The position numbers were made by a program, and so were the translations under genes. The notes below the pieces were generated by a model. It was not told where the DNA came from. It was given only the letters and a program-made list of their open reading frames with translations, and ran no database searches. Positions 24,037 through 35,089 of a DNA stretch of 64,000 bases are shown here, piece after piece. The stretch is from Pterois miles (lineage: Eukaryota > Chordata > Actinopteri > Perciformes > Scorpaenidae). Positions within the stretch are counted from its first letter, which is position 1; the number at the start of each line of letters is the position of its first letter. Location: assembly GCA_947000775.1 (NCBI GenBank), contig CAMQGK010000567.1, positions 682,001-746,000 on the forward strand, written 5' to 3'.

Positions 24037-24504
24037 ACTTTTATTTAATTTCATTTTATTGCATTAACGTGTAGCCTAGTTTTTGCCTTATTATGCATTT
24101 CCTTTCTTACTCTCACTGTGTGTGTGTGTATTCAATACGTTACATTAGATTAAAAAAGAATCAATTATTGATCCAATGGAAACACGACTATGCCAAGTTA
24201 TTGATATTTTAAGATTCATTGAAATGTCACGATTTAAATGTATTTTGACCTCCTCAAAATCAATCAAATGCATGTTTTTTTAAAATGTTGCCTCTAATTC
24301 CTGAAAAAGTTGAATGCATTATTTTGGTTTGGTCAACGATGCAAATAGGGCTGCAAAAGGCAGCTTCGTTTCTACATTGTTGTTTCCTATTTCTTTTTTT
24401 TTCCTTTAAAAATAAACTTTTTTATTTCTGGTAGTTGGAATTTAAATGTGCCCTGTAATGTATCAGAGTATGACCGCTGTCCGTCTGCCCTCCATCCTCT
24501 CTAG

Positions 24505-24710
24505 ATGAGCCCGGTCCCGGCTGCGCACCAGCCGGCTGCCTGGGCAGGAAGGAGCGCGGTCCTCACACCGAGCCGCAGGCCGTGGAGCTGGGCTTCCTTC
24601 TCAGCATGTACACTAGAGCCGACAGCGCCGCCTGGAGATCGGCAGGAGCGCACCGACCGGCAGGTGAGGATCTGCTTCCAGAACCGGAGGATGAAGATTG
24701 GAAAGCTGCG
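24505..24710 (+). pseudogene. hoxb10a: hoxb10a pseudogene: relic of the homeobox exon
   Basis: A splice-acceptor-like sequence (CATCCTCTCTAG) is followed by a decayed Hox exon 2. Three pieces in three frames align in order with a Hox10 homeodomain. The first reads GRKERGPHTEPQAVELG, then FLLSMY-TR, against Hox10 [28 protein letters not shown]. The second reads RLEIGRSA, against RLEISRSV. The third is TDRQVRICFQNRRMKIGK, against TDRQVKIWFQNRRMKLKK. RLEI.RS plus TDRQ points to group 10 rather than 9 or 11. The break comes from loss of two codons after ELG and one after MY, about +5 bases before RLEI and about -7 before TDRQ. Invariant Trp48 is Cys. Position upstream of mir-196 and hoxb9a is where hoxb10a belongs. 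No exon 1 was identified with confidence. It cannot make a homeodomain. Confidence 0.85.
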
Positions 24711-25024
24711 GGGCCACGCAGCATCACATCAACATCTGATGACCTTCCAGCTCGGACTATATGAAGCTGGAACACAGCGCACGAGGAAAACGCTGGTCGG
24801 CTGACAAAACATCTGTCAATTGATCAAAGACTAGTCTTAAAAAATATGACATCATTGACCAACTAAACTGTATTCTTATTTGAGGACAAAGTGGAGTGAG
24901 GACAGTTTAACGGGACATCCTCTATCAGTGTTTGGAGATCATGGCTGAAAAGTCCAGATTTTTCTCATTTTGATTCTTGGCTGGTGGATTTTTCTATTTT
25001 TATTAGGAAGATAAAAAGAATAAA

Positions 25025-25117
25025 ATGTCCAGTGTAAGTCGACTCGGATTCAAGTCCGAGCAAAACGAGCAGCACGCAGACGACAGGAAGAGGGGACGGC
25101 CTCAGAGGAAAGTATAG
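25025..25117 (+). other. 30-codon ORF with an AT-hook-like motif (possible micro-exon gene)
   Basis: An ATG frame of 30 codons lies 320 bp after the hoxb10a relic. It ends in DDRKRGRPQRKV, a close match to an AT-hook (RGRP core with basic flanks), the minor-groove DNA-binding motif of HMGA and other chromatin proteins. The remaining residues are not recognised. Downstream are a 36-nt segment between a good acceptor and a strong donor (25261-25296, AATG|GTGAGT) and a third acceptor at 25778 followed by a short open frame to TAA 25827-25829. These would stay in frame if splicing occurred at 25112, but that donor (GTATAG) is weak. Protein coding is unproven; it may be chance or a spliced non-coding RNA. 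Confidence 0.2.
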
Positions 25118-25260
25118 GCTGGATATATGGGGGTGGGACACTGTCTGGGTTTTTTTTCTAACATTTTCTCAAATTTTCTTGGTTCCCATCGCAAATCAAA
25201 TACAAATCTGACACGCGTTGTACTCAATTCAATTAGATTTTATTTCCATTTCCCATCCAG

Positions 25261-25296
25261 GCAACTTGGACTCAGTCTGCCTGCCTTCGTCTAATG
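25261..25296 (+). other. candidate 36-nt micro-exon
   Basis: The segment is bounded by a pyrimidine-rich acceptor (CATTTCCCATCCAG) and a consensus donor (GTGAGT), 550 bp downstream of the hoxb10a relic. It has no stop in two frames. The signals could belong to an unannotated transcript of this interval, or be coincidence. Confidence 0.2.
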
Positions 25297-25469
25297 GTGA
25301 GTGTGTGCCTTTTCTTCTGCGCTTGGTGATAGGAGGCTGTTGAGTGAAAGGCTATGCACGGACTGTTTACAGCGGGGTGGCTGTTGATTTGTAGTCATCA
25401 CTGTATTTATTATTCACTCATTCAAATCTGAAGGATGTGAAGGAATCACAGGTCACACCAGATTTTTAA

Positions 25470-25575
25470 TAATATTAATAACAATTAAAAAACTTGGCGG
25501 ATATTTTGGGAAAATGTATATATATATATTTCCAAAATACCCACCACGTGTAAGTTTTTAATTATTATTAATTAA
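25470..25575. repeat. imperfect AT-rich inverted repeat
   Basis: AATTAAAAAACTTG...ATATTTTGGGAAA and TTTCCAAAATACCCACC...AAGTTTTTAATT form arms of about 33 bp around a (TA)n loop. It may be a small MITE. It lies between the candidate micro-exons at 25261 and 25779. Confidence 0.5.
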
Positions 25576-25829
25576 AACTCAATTTCACACAAAGAAATAC
25601 ACATAACCACAGTATTGGCTCAGTAATAAATGTCTTTGTAGCTTTTTACATAACATCTAAAATGTCCATTTGTAATTATCTTTTGGGAGAAGAATCATTT
25701 CTTTTTGTGTGACCCTCTCTATCTGTTTTTACCATCACAAATTCATATAATAAAGTGTTTTAATTCCTCCCGCTGCAGGAGCCTGTGTCCCAAACAGCAA
25801 GTTTTAAAAAAAAAAGGTTCCATAAATAA

Positions 25830-28600
25830 TTTAATAATTTGTGGTGCTGAATCATTTTTAATTAAATTTGTGATATGTTTAAAGCAACGAGTGTTTCCTA
25901 TCCTCACCCCCCCAAAAAATATAATTATGACTTATTATAATTATGTATTTAATTTGCGTTCATGTTTCCTCTGTCAAAATCAACATCTGTAATTCTATTG
26001 AAATGAACCAGTGTGTATGTCAGGCATGGTTCAGCTGTGAAACGCTAGCAGACAAAACTGTGTAGCATCACATACTTATTTTGGCTTTATGTCTTTCTTT
26101 CTTTTTTTTATAATTTTTAATACATGAAATATGTAGAGAAATTATTTGCATAATGTTGCTGGTGTAAATGTAAAGGCTTATGTTGACCTTCTCTTCTAGA
26201 GGCATCAATAGAAACCTATGAAATTGTCCTGCCGCATGTAAATTGTCACATTAGTAGTAATGCCACTGATGTTGTGGAAATACCAGTGCTCACATAGCAG
26301 TAGTATTTTAGTCACAGTACTCAAGAACAGAATCTTTTCATGTCATGTTCATGCCAGTGGGAATCACAACTCTGCCAATATAGTCATACTGTTCTAGTTG
26401 ATTTTCCAACTCGCTCCAGTCTGTGGGAAACATGTTAGTGGTTCTACTGATGTAATATTTCCTGTGAGAGCGTTCTATCATCTATTTCTGAATTTTGAGG
26501 AGTTCCACTTCCTGTTCAGTTAAGTTGAAAATGCAGGAGATACAGATGGGTGCAGACGGGTACTTGCTTTATACAAACAGAGGCAGCTACAAAAGACAAT
26601 CCATTGTCCCTTAATTAATAAGATAAGATAATTCTTTATTAGTCCCACGCATGGGGAAAATTTGCAGTATTACAGCACCAAAGGGGACAGTGTAAATAAC
26701 AGGAGGTATCAGAAGAAAAATTAAACAAGACATAATAAATACGTAAACAATAAATACATAATAGCCTAAGTAAACAAAAAAATAAATATGGAATATAAAA
26801 GATAATTTAAGCTATAATCTAATAATATATAATATAATATCTAATCTAATCTAATCTAATTAAGCTATCAGTTGTAGTTGTCAGTATCATTTATAATGTC
26901 AAAACCAACTTGGTTGCATCCACCAATACTGCATCTGAGTCCTGCCTAAAGCATCACACTCACTTTACTGTAGTACAAATCCACCATGACATCACGGTCT
27001 GGTAGCATTATCAGTATCAGATGCAACGCTGTAAATGACCCCTGTTGTTTCTGTATGTCTCTTTACAGACACAGGTCGCACACCAAATATGCAGTTTTCT
27101 GTTTCTTGCTTCTTAGATGTTCAAGACAGTGGCTGAACAGTGGCGTTAGCTCTAGAATATCATCTTACATTACATGTGTGCTCAGCATGCCAAGCTGGGA
27201 TGAGTTGTTGGGGGTACTACACGAGCATAAGATGAAAGTGAAGGTTATACAATTGTGCTGAGGACAGGATAGTGAGTCAGCAATAGATCCATGATCCTCA
27301 ACCTGACCATCACCCTGTTTCATCGCAGGCTAAACGTAGCCCTCTGAGTCATTATATTGCATGAGAAGCGACCCGCGGGGCTTCAATGTGGAGCTTTGAT
27401 CAGGAACATATGGCTGAACTTCCTCTGCTGCCGCAATAGCCAGCTGCTGTCCGTTTGTTTGGAGAGGAGGAAAAGATCACTGGAGTAAAGGAAAGCAATG
27501 CTGAGTGTAATTCAGTGGAGGGAAAGTAGTGCAAATGCAACGAGCAGAGCTGGGCAGGTGGGAGAAAACAGAAGGAAGTAAACAAGGAGAGGAAATGGAA
27601 GAAGAGTAGAATGGATAGTAATAAAGGAAGGAGAGAGGATAGCCTCAGTTTCCGGGCTGCAGGTCTGAAGGCGCCATGTTGAGACAGCAACATTTCTGCA
27701 GCGCCACACTGGCTCCTGCTTCATCTCTGCCGTCTGCATGCCTCTTTCCTTTTCCCATCTGTCTCTCTCTCCCACCTTTAGTTTTTACCACGGGGGTAAT
27801 TGACCAACTCGTTTATTGGTGGTTGGAGGAAGTGGAGACCAGTGGTGTATATTACTGCATAGTGTGGCTTTACGGCTGCCTTATTGCCTATTGGTGGTCA
27901 ACAAAAGACACTCCAAAGGACGGTTTGGCCTCCTGGAAAGTCTGCCTCCCTGTCTGTCTCATTCTCTTTTGAATTTCAGCTTTGTCTCTCACATGGCTGA
28001 TTCTCTGAAACTCAACAGATAATACTTTTTTTTTTCTTCATCCCCCATCCCCATTCCTTAATGTAGTATTAAATAAATAATAATCACGTATCATCACCTT
28101 CGGATGATCGCGAAACAGCTCAAGAGGTTCCCAAACTTCTTTTCGCAACAGGGTCACACAGTTGGATATTCATTAAGCCAAGCGGGAACCCGGTGCTGAA
28201 GGGATTTTACTTCTTAGATATGATTTACTGCAGCCGTCTGACCTCCTGCTGCTGGATTCAGTCACATGCACTCTAATCATTTCATTATAACCAGAGGAAG
28301 GCGTTACTGCAAGTCTGAGTTAGTGTACTTGCGTGACTGCAATTCAATTAACAAGGATTTGCATTTGCCAATCTTTCAGATGGCTCATACATAAAACATA
28401 GTCTGATTTCTTTAGGTGTTTTCATTCTGTGCCACAAATGTGAACTAGATGCAAAGCAGAATGTGAAAAACAGACCAGTGTGGTTAGGTTGCGCTGTAAC
28501 AGTAAAAGTGATGAAAAAATTGGACACTAAGTAAAGTAGTTTATGTTAATGCAGCTGGTAACTTTAGTAAAAAAAAAAAAAGTTTTTTGTTATATTTGTT
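25830..28600. other. gene-free interval
   Basis: A GATAA-tailed fragment (26617), an (ATCTA)n run near 26815-26860, and GGA-rich sequence near 27460-27660. No recognisable gene. Confidence 0.5.
26617..26690 (-). repeat. GATAA-tailed LINE 3' end, longer fragment
   Basis: (GATAA)2 then TTCTTTATTAGTCCCACGCA and GGGGAAAATTTGCAGTATTA. It may extend to about 26760 (AATTAAACAAGACATAATAAATACG). Minus-strand orientation. Confidence 0.55.
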
Positions 28601-28601
28601 A

Positions 28602-29674
28602 CTATATCCTAACAGAAGTACATGAGACAGATAATCTGTGAAAAAAATCAGGGTTCTCTGCATCCTTTTAGTGCTCCTCATAGCATCTGCAAGATTCCAC
28701 TTACGCCTGAAGGAAAACAACCAATCAGAGATGAGGAGTCTCTAACGCAGCTGTCAATCACCGCCTGTGAAGTCTGATGTTATAGCTATGGTTTACCTCC
28801 AAATATAGTGGCTTAGATTATCTGGCTTGTTTAATCAGCTGCACATACCCCTGTTGGACTTCTTGTGTCAGCAATGTAGAGATCTAACTGACGTCCGCAC
28901 CAAAGGAAATAAAATCCATGTTGTACGAAACCACAGTTTGCCTTTAATATTTGGACAGTTGTGTCGTGTTCCTGCTAGAGAACACACAGATACATGGGAA
29001 CATGCAGATAAATTAAAAGATTTAGTTGTTTTTTTATTGTTTCTAGTATTTTACAGAACACTTTGGTAACTTTTATTAAAATAACTTTTCAGTATATGCG
29101 GTTTGAGCAAATGAGACAGATAATCTTTTAGTGTTTCTAATGATATTGGGAAGATTCCTCTGCGCCTGAAGGAAAACCACAAATCAGAGCCAAGTAGTCT
29201 GTAATGCAGCTGTCAATCACTGCTCATGATCTCCTGATCAAACTGTGAAACTAGGCAGCGCTGATCAAATATGAATCGAGGCTCTTTTACTGTGATGCCA
29301 ATGAAGTGGAAGTTTGCTGGATTACGTGCTTGGTTTTGACTCAGCTGATCTTAACATGGCGGCTGGGTCACAAATCTTCTCATTTTACAGCTAAACAGTG
29401 ACTACAAGATGTTTCTGAAAACAGCTGAGGGGAAACATTTTCATTCCAGTAACATAATATTGATTCTTATTTGATCAGCACTGACAAGTTTGACCATTAT
29501 ATCAGAATTCATGAGTGACTGACAACTTCGTTATACACTCCTTGGCTCTGATTGGTTGTTTTTCTTTGGACACAGTTAAATCTTCCAAATGCCATTATGG
29601 AGCACTAGGAAGAGGCACAGCAACATGATTTTTTCACAGATTATCTGTTTCATGTACTACTGTCAGGATATAGG
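28602..29674. mobile_element. long-terminal-inverted-repeat element
   Basis: Left end CTATATCCTAACAG-AAGTACATGAGACAGATAATCTG and right end CAGATTATCTGTTTCATGTA-CTACTGTCAGGATATAG are inverted copies. Pairing continues with gaps inward (AACAACCAATCAGAG at about 28718 against CTCTGATTGGTTGTT at about 29548), giving arms of about 160 bp. A second copy of the left-arm motif lies at 29112-29215. No open frame is recognised. Confidence 0.6.
28830..29085. repeat. inverted repeat partner of 29690-29950
   Basis: TTGGACTTCTTGTGTCAGCA, TAGAGATCTAACTGACG, AACCACAGTTTGCCTTTAAT and GGTAACTTTTATTAAAA recur in reverse complement at 29690-29950. One copy is inside and the other just outside the element at 28602-29674, so the locus has been rearranged or doubly inserted. 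Confidence 0.55.
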
Positions 29675-29689
29675 GACAGTCTGAGCGAA

Positions 29690-29950
29690 ACTGATGAAAA
29701 GTTCTTTTAATAAAATTACCAATGGCAGATTGTGTACTGTAATACCATAAACACTATAAACAATATAATGCAACAACATTCCTTTATTTCCCTGCATCTT
29801 CTTGTGTTTTATAGCCTGAAGACTACACAACCATACAAATATTAAAGGCAAACCGTGATTTAGTGCAACTTATTTCCATTTGTGAGGTCATCAGTTAGAT
29901 CTTACATTGCTGATATCACTGAAAAGAAGTCCAACAGGGAAAGAAGCACA
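29690..29950. repeat. inverted repeat partner of 28830-29085
   Basis: It contains AAATATTAAAGGCAAACCGT, CATCAGTTAGATCTTACATT and GAAAAGAAGTCCAACAGGG, the reverse complement of the 28830 block with moderate divergence. Confidence 0.55.
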
Positions 29951-30201
29951 TGAGATATCGAACTGGTTTCAAGATCATTTGTAATCTTATCTGCAAATTG
30001 GAAAGAAATTTTCTGACTGCTTTCATGCTCCTAATGCGAAAAGTAATGACCTCAAAGCCTTTCATTCTCTGTATCTCAGTGTCCTGTTTAACATAGTTAG
30101 TGTTGATGACATCGATGGAGGGTTTTTAGATATACAAGAAGCATTAATCATTTGTTCACTTAAAGGTAGGGTTGGGAAAGATTTTAGAAATATTTTGTTA
30201 T

Positions 30202-30586
30202 TCATTCATTCATTCATTCATTCATTCATCGTCAACCACTTATCCCGTTAGGGGTCGCGGGGGGCTGGAGCCGATCCCAGCTGGCATTGGGCGAAGGCGG
30301 GGTTCACCCTGGACAGGTCCTCAGTCCATCACAGGGCACATAGAGACAGACAACATATAGACAGACAACCATTCACGCTCACATCTACACCTACGAGCAA
30401 TTTAGAGTCATCAATCAATTAACCTAAACAGCATGTTTTTGGACGGTGGGAGGAAGCCGGAGTACCCGGAGAAAACCCACGCTTAAACGGGGAGAACATA
30501 CAAACTCCACACAGAAGAGTTCCAAGCCGGAATCGAACCTGCGACCCTCTTGCTGTGAGGCAACAGCGCTAACCACTGTGCAGCCC
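30202..30586 (-). mobile_element. tRNA-derived SINE, family B, copy with perfect TSD
   Basis: On the minus strand the head reads GGCTGCACAGTGGTTAGCGC (box A-like) and later a GGTTCGATTCC box B, followed by a body of about 300 bp and an (ATGA)n tail. It is flanked by a perfect 12-bp target duplication ATATTTTGTTAT (30190-30201 and 30587-30598), showing target-primed insertion. Confidence 0.8.
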
Positions 30587-30599
30587 ATATTTTGTTATA

Positions 30600-31555
30600 T
30601 TAGTTGAAATTCTCATTACATCCCGACAGCAAACAAAATATAAATACGCTGAAAAAAAAGTATTAAGTAGGTAATAATCCTGTCCTGTCATTTCATTCAG
30701 CCCAGATGTAATGATGTAATGACTGCTGTGAGTATTAACAATAGCTATGTTTGCCGTTCACATTCATTATGATATGTTTTATGTTCATAATGATAATTTT
30801 AGGGGAGTGGCTTTGGAGGGAGGCCTGGAGAGTCGGACTGTCAATGTTGCCGACTTGGTGACTTTTTCGTTAGATTTAGGGACTTTTGGAGCTAGTGCTG
30901 CTGACTACTTTCATTGGAATAAAGATGGCGACACTGGGCTGGCTAGCGTAGTCTTGCTAGTTTCGCAAGATCACTGACCCTGCCTGCAGTAACTTCCCTG
31001 AGTATTTGTTAGTTGCCTGCAACCTCATGTTTATAACAAAACTCTAAATGAAGGTACTGCTTCTGGCCCAAGCCTCCAAGAAGTGCATCAGGCTTTCAAG
31101 CCAATTTTGTGTCCAAACTGTAGAATTACAATTTCACTGTCCATCACTGGGCCCAAAAAGACTTTTTCCCATAGATTTACATTGGGAAGGAGACATCTGT
31201 AACTCAGCAGATCATTTTTTTAAGTAAATCAACTCCCCAAAACAAAAGAACAGCCCTTATTTAAATCATTAGGTCCTAAAAGTTGTAAAGCGCACCAATA
31301 GACGAATCCAGTGTTATTTCCTTACAGGCATAATGCTCTTGCTCTGGTTAAAGGAAACGTTAGTGCGCTTGCTCTGTGGGCCCAAATGGATGCAGAAAAT
31401 CAGGGTAATTTTATACCCAGAGGTTGAGCCATTTTGGCTTCATGCACACTGAGCAACTTTCATAGGAATGAGCAGGACCCTGCCTCCAACGTTGTATCCA
31501 GTTCTGTTTATACATCCATGGTCTGGCCAAGAAATAGTCTGATAATTCTCTATAT
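30600..31555. other. gene-free interval
   Basis: No gene is recognised. Phrases such as CAAGCCTCCAAGAAGTGCAT, TTTACATTGGGAAGGAGACA and GTTTATACATCCATGGTCTG suggest an old unclassified repeat. Confidence 0.4.
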
Positions 31556-31559
31556 ATTT

Positions 31560-32170
31560 ACCAGATACGAGTGCTATCAAATAAAAGTAAAAGTAAATTG
31601 AGATTTTGTGGAACAACATGTGGATATTCCTGCAACTGAGGAGTGTTCCTCCCTGAACGTAACCAATCCTTAACTATAGCAACATATTCTCATGCAACAG
31701 TTTGTATGATATCTTACAAAAACGTTATCCCTTCTTTTTCATTCTTTCACCTACCGATATTTTCAAATTAACCTTCCATCTTCACAGGAAACAACTTCCT
31801 TAGGTTTAAGCGATACAGTGATTTAGTTAGGCTTAGAAAAGACTGACTTGTTTCAGATTAGGCAACAAAAATAATTGGTTAGGCTTAGGAAACGATTGTG
31901 GTTTGGCTTATAATATTCTGTATAACCTAAGTATTGAAGTTATGTGATAAATACATCAACCATGACTTTTGGTTTCAAATGGGACACACCGGTTTCCTCA
32001 GTGGAAGTCCAATTTATTTATCCACCCATCCACACTGTCCTTCTTGCGCCATTTATTACTCTTATGCTTCTCGGTTCACAATTACACAAATGACACACAA
32101 ATTTATGTCATGGGATAGACCCAAATTTCAGTGCATTACTTTTCTTAGAACAGTGTATGAGATCAGCCTG
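31560..32170. repeat. unclassified interspersed repeat (family C), copy
   Basis: TCTCATGCAACAGTTTGTAT, CCTTCCATCTTCACAGGAAA, CTTCCTTAGGTTTAAGCGAT, TTAGTTAGGCTTAG and TGTATGAGATCAGCCTGAC recur at 40205-40655 and, shorter, at 40845-41180, with partial copies near 35090-35520 and 58670. No coding frame is recognised and no ends could be defined. Confidence 0.55.
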
Positions 32171-32600
32171 ACTGTAGCGTGCAGATCAGGAGACCCATGA
32201 AGGTCATTTGTGATGGTTTTGGAAGACAGTGACAATGTCATCATGACCTTTCTGCCACAGTCTTGTATTGCTTTCTATAGCACAATTAATATTAGGGGAA
32301 GACTGTAGTTATGTAAAAATAAAATTGTTAATAGTTAACCAAGCAATATGTATGTTATTCCGGAAGATACTGGCCAGTGATGATGAACTGGAAAACACTC
32401 ACATATATCATCTTAGAAAGCAGATCCCCAATTGGTTTTATCTACCTCTAAATTCTGTATCAGATACATTTCTACCTTCTGCTGTCACTGAATCAGTTTT
32501 GATGGAGAGTGTTTTTCTGTGCTCTGTTGTGTGAAATCCCAGAACCAGCTGGAGTGTTTCTGCTGCCGTCATGAGTGGAGTCACCGGATTCATACAGGAC

Positions 32601-32680
32601 CTGTGTGATGTAGGTAGTTTCAAGTTGTTGGGCTGGATGCTTAAGATCACAGGAACCTGAAACTGCCTGAATCACGCCAG
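32601..32680 (+). ncRNA. mir196: mir-196 precursor hairpin
   Basis: The mature 5p sequence begins TAGGTAGTTTCAAGTTGTTG at 32611 and runs 22 nt to 32632. It carries the miR-196 seed AGGTAGT, and AA at positions 12-13, where mammalian miR-196a has AT and miR-196b CT. The opposite arm, about 32650-32675, ends in GAAACTGCCTGAATCAC and pairs with GTGATGTAGGTAGTTTC through Watson-Crick and G-U pairs, with a loop around 32633-32649. miR-196 genes lie between Hox10 and Hox9 in vertebrate clusters, exactly as here: 8 kb after the hoxb10a relic and 19 kb before hoxb9a. Family role: post-transcriptional repression of Hox8 and other Hox transcripts. Same strand as hoxb9a. The paralog letter cannot be settled here. 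Confidence 0.95.
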
Positions 32681-33204
32681 TCTCAACTGCACACAGCTGC
32701 ATGCCAGCAGACAGCAGAGGAGGAAACCAAGCACACTCTGCACTTAACCCGACACAACTTCTGTTATCCGTGTGCTACGCACTGTTTAGGAGTTAAACGC
32801 TGCTAAATGGATGATGGATGAAACAAACTGCAGCCTTGCAGATGGGTTGCTTTAGCAAAAAGCCACATGTAAATGAAAAACACATGCTCTTTGAATTTAA
32901 AATGGAAACTGCATGCATGGTGGTTTTCCCATGTGTTGATGCGTCAGAAGCCGTGATGAATATTATTGTTGTGTGCAACAAGGTGCTTCCAAATGTCTTT
33001 ATGCTGTGGAAGCTCTTTTCACCGGCCGTATTTGACATGGATGTCATTTAACATGGACTGTAACATTTACATTTTCATTAACATGTTCCCTCTTTGTGTT
33101 TTGCGTCATCAAAAAGGGGAACATAGACAAGCAATATGAAAGGACAAAAGTGGTAAATTCTGCTGCTAGGTGCATTGACTGCTGGAGGGGTTAACAAATC
33201 ATTA

Positions 33205-33535
33205 AATCCATCCATCCATTATCTATAACCGCTTATCCTACACAGGGTTGCACGTGGGAAACTGGAGCTGATCCCAGCTGACATTGGGTGAAGGTGGGGT
33301 ACACCCTGGACAGGTTGCCAGACTATCACAGGTCTGACACTTAGAGACAGACAACCATTCACACTCACATTCACACTGACATTTAGAGTCAAGAATGAAC
33401 CTAACCTGCATGTGTTTGGACTGTGGGAGGAAACTGGAGAACCCTGAGAAAACCCACGTTTAAAGTGAGGGGAACATGCAAACTCCACACAGAAGGTCCC
33501 CAAGGTGGATTTAAACCTGAGACCCTCTTATTCTC
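33205..33535 (-). mobile_element. tRNA-derived SINE, family B, head-truncated
   Basis: The sequence from CCATCCATCCATTATCTATA to GAGACCCTCTTATTC aligns with the 30202 copy, with about 15-20% differences by eye. The tRNA-like head beyond the box B region is missing or degraded. Confidence 0.7.
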
Positions 33536-34523
33536 CCCTCAATTTTTACAGGAATTTAGGATTAGGCTACATAACCGCTTAGTTAGGACAAAGCACCCAT
33601 ATTGCCAAGAAGTGAAAGTCAATCGTTTGTTCCATTGCAACATCAGTGCCCACCTGTAAAGCTACGCTACTGCCATTTTTGACCGAAAGTGACCACCAGA
33701 CACCAGCTAAACGTCAGACTGCAAAGTGCAGTACAAAAGTAAAACAAAACAATTTCTATTCTGTTGTCATATTCTACAGAAACTTTGTTGAAAGTAAAAC
33801 AGTTTAAATGTAATGAGCTTTTTCAGTCCAAAATGGTGGCTGTTTTCACAAAACAGCAGTTTCCTGCTTCTATAGCGTAGGGGTTAGTTCAAAACCAGAT
33901 TTGTCACATAGGCTACTGTTGCTAAAGGCTGCTAAGGGTACTTACCAATGTCTTTATTTGATGAGCTGGAAGTGAGAATGGGTGGACCGAAGTTGACAGC
34001 ACTTCTCTTAGCATCAACAGCCCTCAAACTGCTGCCATGGGAACTCTCCCAAAATGTTATCTTTCTTTAAAAAAATGGCAAAATATGCACAATATCATAC
34101 AATTATAGTACACATTTCTCTACACACAAAGTGAAGAAATTCTAATCTCGGTTTGACTTTATGTTAAGAGTGTCTGCAACTCCAGCATTTAAAGACTGTG
34201 TACAGGCACCCACACAGGTGTTTTCAGTTATTTTAGCTGATTAAACCTCTGCTCAGGTTAAAGTGAGCCGTGCCTCTGCTGAGACCATCAAACTTTTTAT
34301 TTTCATAGCATTAACAAGCAACACAACTAACAAGAGAGTGAAGGAGATGTCAATCAAACACAGTCCTGAGCCAAAATAAATGAAAACACCTGAGTGCATG
34401 TGCAGAGCCTGGACTTGCACACACTGGAGTCCATACAGTGTGTTTGTAAAATGGTCAAATGAGAATTATTTGTAGCTGTTACAATGTATTGTTGTGCGTA
34501 TTTCTCTTGGATTAGCTTCCTTG

Positions 34524-34876
34524 AGGGCTGCATGGTGGTGCAGAGATTAGCACTTTTGCCTCACAGCAAGAGGGTCGCAGGTTTGAATTTGACTTGCAGT
34601 TGGAGTTTGCATGTTCTCCCTGTGTAGACGAGGGTTTTCTCTGGGTTCTCCGGTTTCCTCTCACAGTCCAGAGACATGCAGGTTAAGTGATGACTCTAAA
34701 TGTCCTGTAGGGGTGAATGTGAGCATGAATGGTTTTCTCTCTCTATGTGCCCCGTGATGGACTGGTGACCTGTCCAGGGTGTACCCGGCCGTTGCCCAAT
34801 ACCAGCTAGGATCGTCTCCAGCCCCCTGCAACTCCTAATGGGATAAGTGATTGATGGATGGATGGATGATGGATAG
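34524..34876 (+). mobile_element. tRNA-derived SINE, family B
   Basis: It starts GGGCTGCATGGTGGTGCAGA, then CTCACAGCAAGAGGGTCGCA, and ends GGGATAAGTGATTGATGGAT with a (GATG)n tail. It is full length but diverged, and box B is damaged (GGTTTGAATTT). Confidence 0.75.
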
Positions 34877-35089
34877 AGTCCATGAGTGTGTGTCACTGCA
34901 TTAGTCACATTAAGAAATATTTACTTACAATTTGAAGTGTGACAATCCGCTCCCACATAAATATCCATTTACAAAGGTGCTAATAATACATTATACATTA
35001 TATTATTATACATTTTGGCAAACTGTGCAAGTCTCTGCTGTATTTTGGTAAAAAAAAAAAAAAAATCGTTAGCTTCAAGAAAAGATTGT

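Larger units (their letters stand above)
19510..24500. other. gene-free interval before the hoxb10a relic
   Basis: It includes GC-richer blocks at 20100-20620 and 20780-21480, a CA microsatellite, a GGA/GAGA-rich stretch (about 21465-21720), a (CAAAAA)-like run near 22469-22500, and the CA and AAT microsatellites near 23.8-24.0 kb. No intact gene is seen. Confidence 0.5.

Noticed and set aside
1..24500. hoxb13a expected upstream of the hoxb10a relic
   Set aside because: No homeodomain frame of group 13 type was found on either strand; it should lie left of the window.
24505..24804. A 99-codon open frame over the hoxb10a relic as a real protein
   Set aside because: Its N-terminal half is out of frame with the homeodomain; only the last homeodomain helix is in frame, with the core Trp lost.
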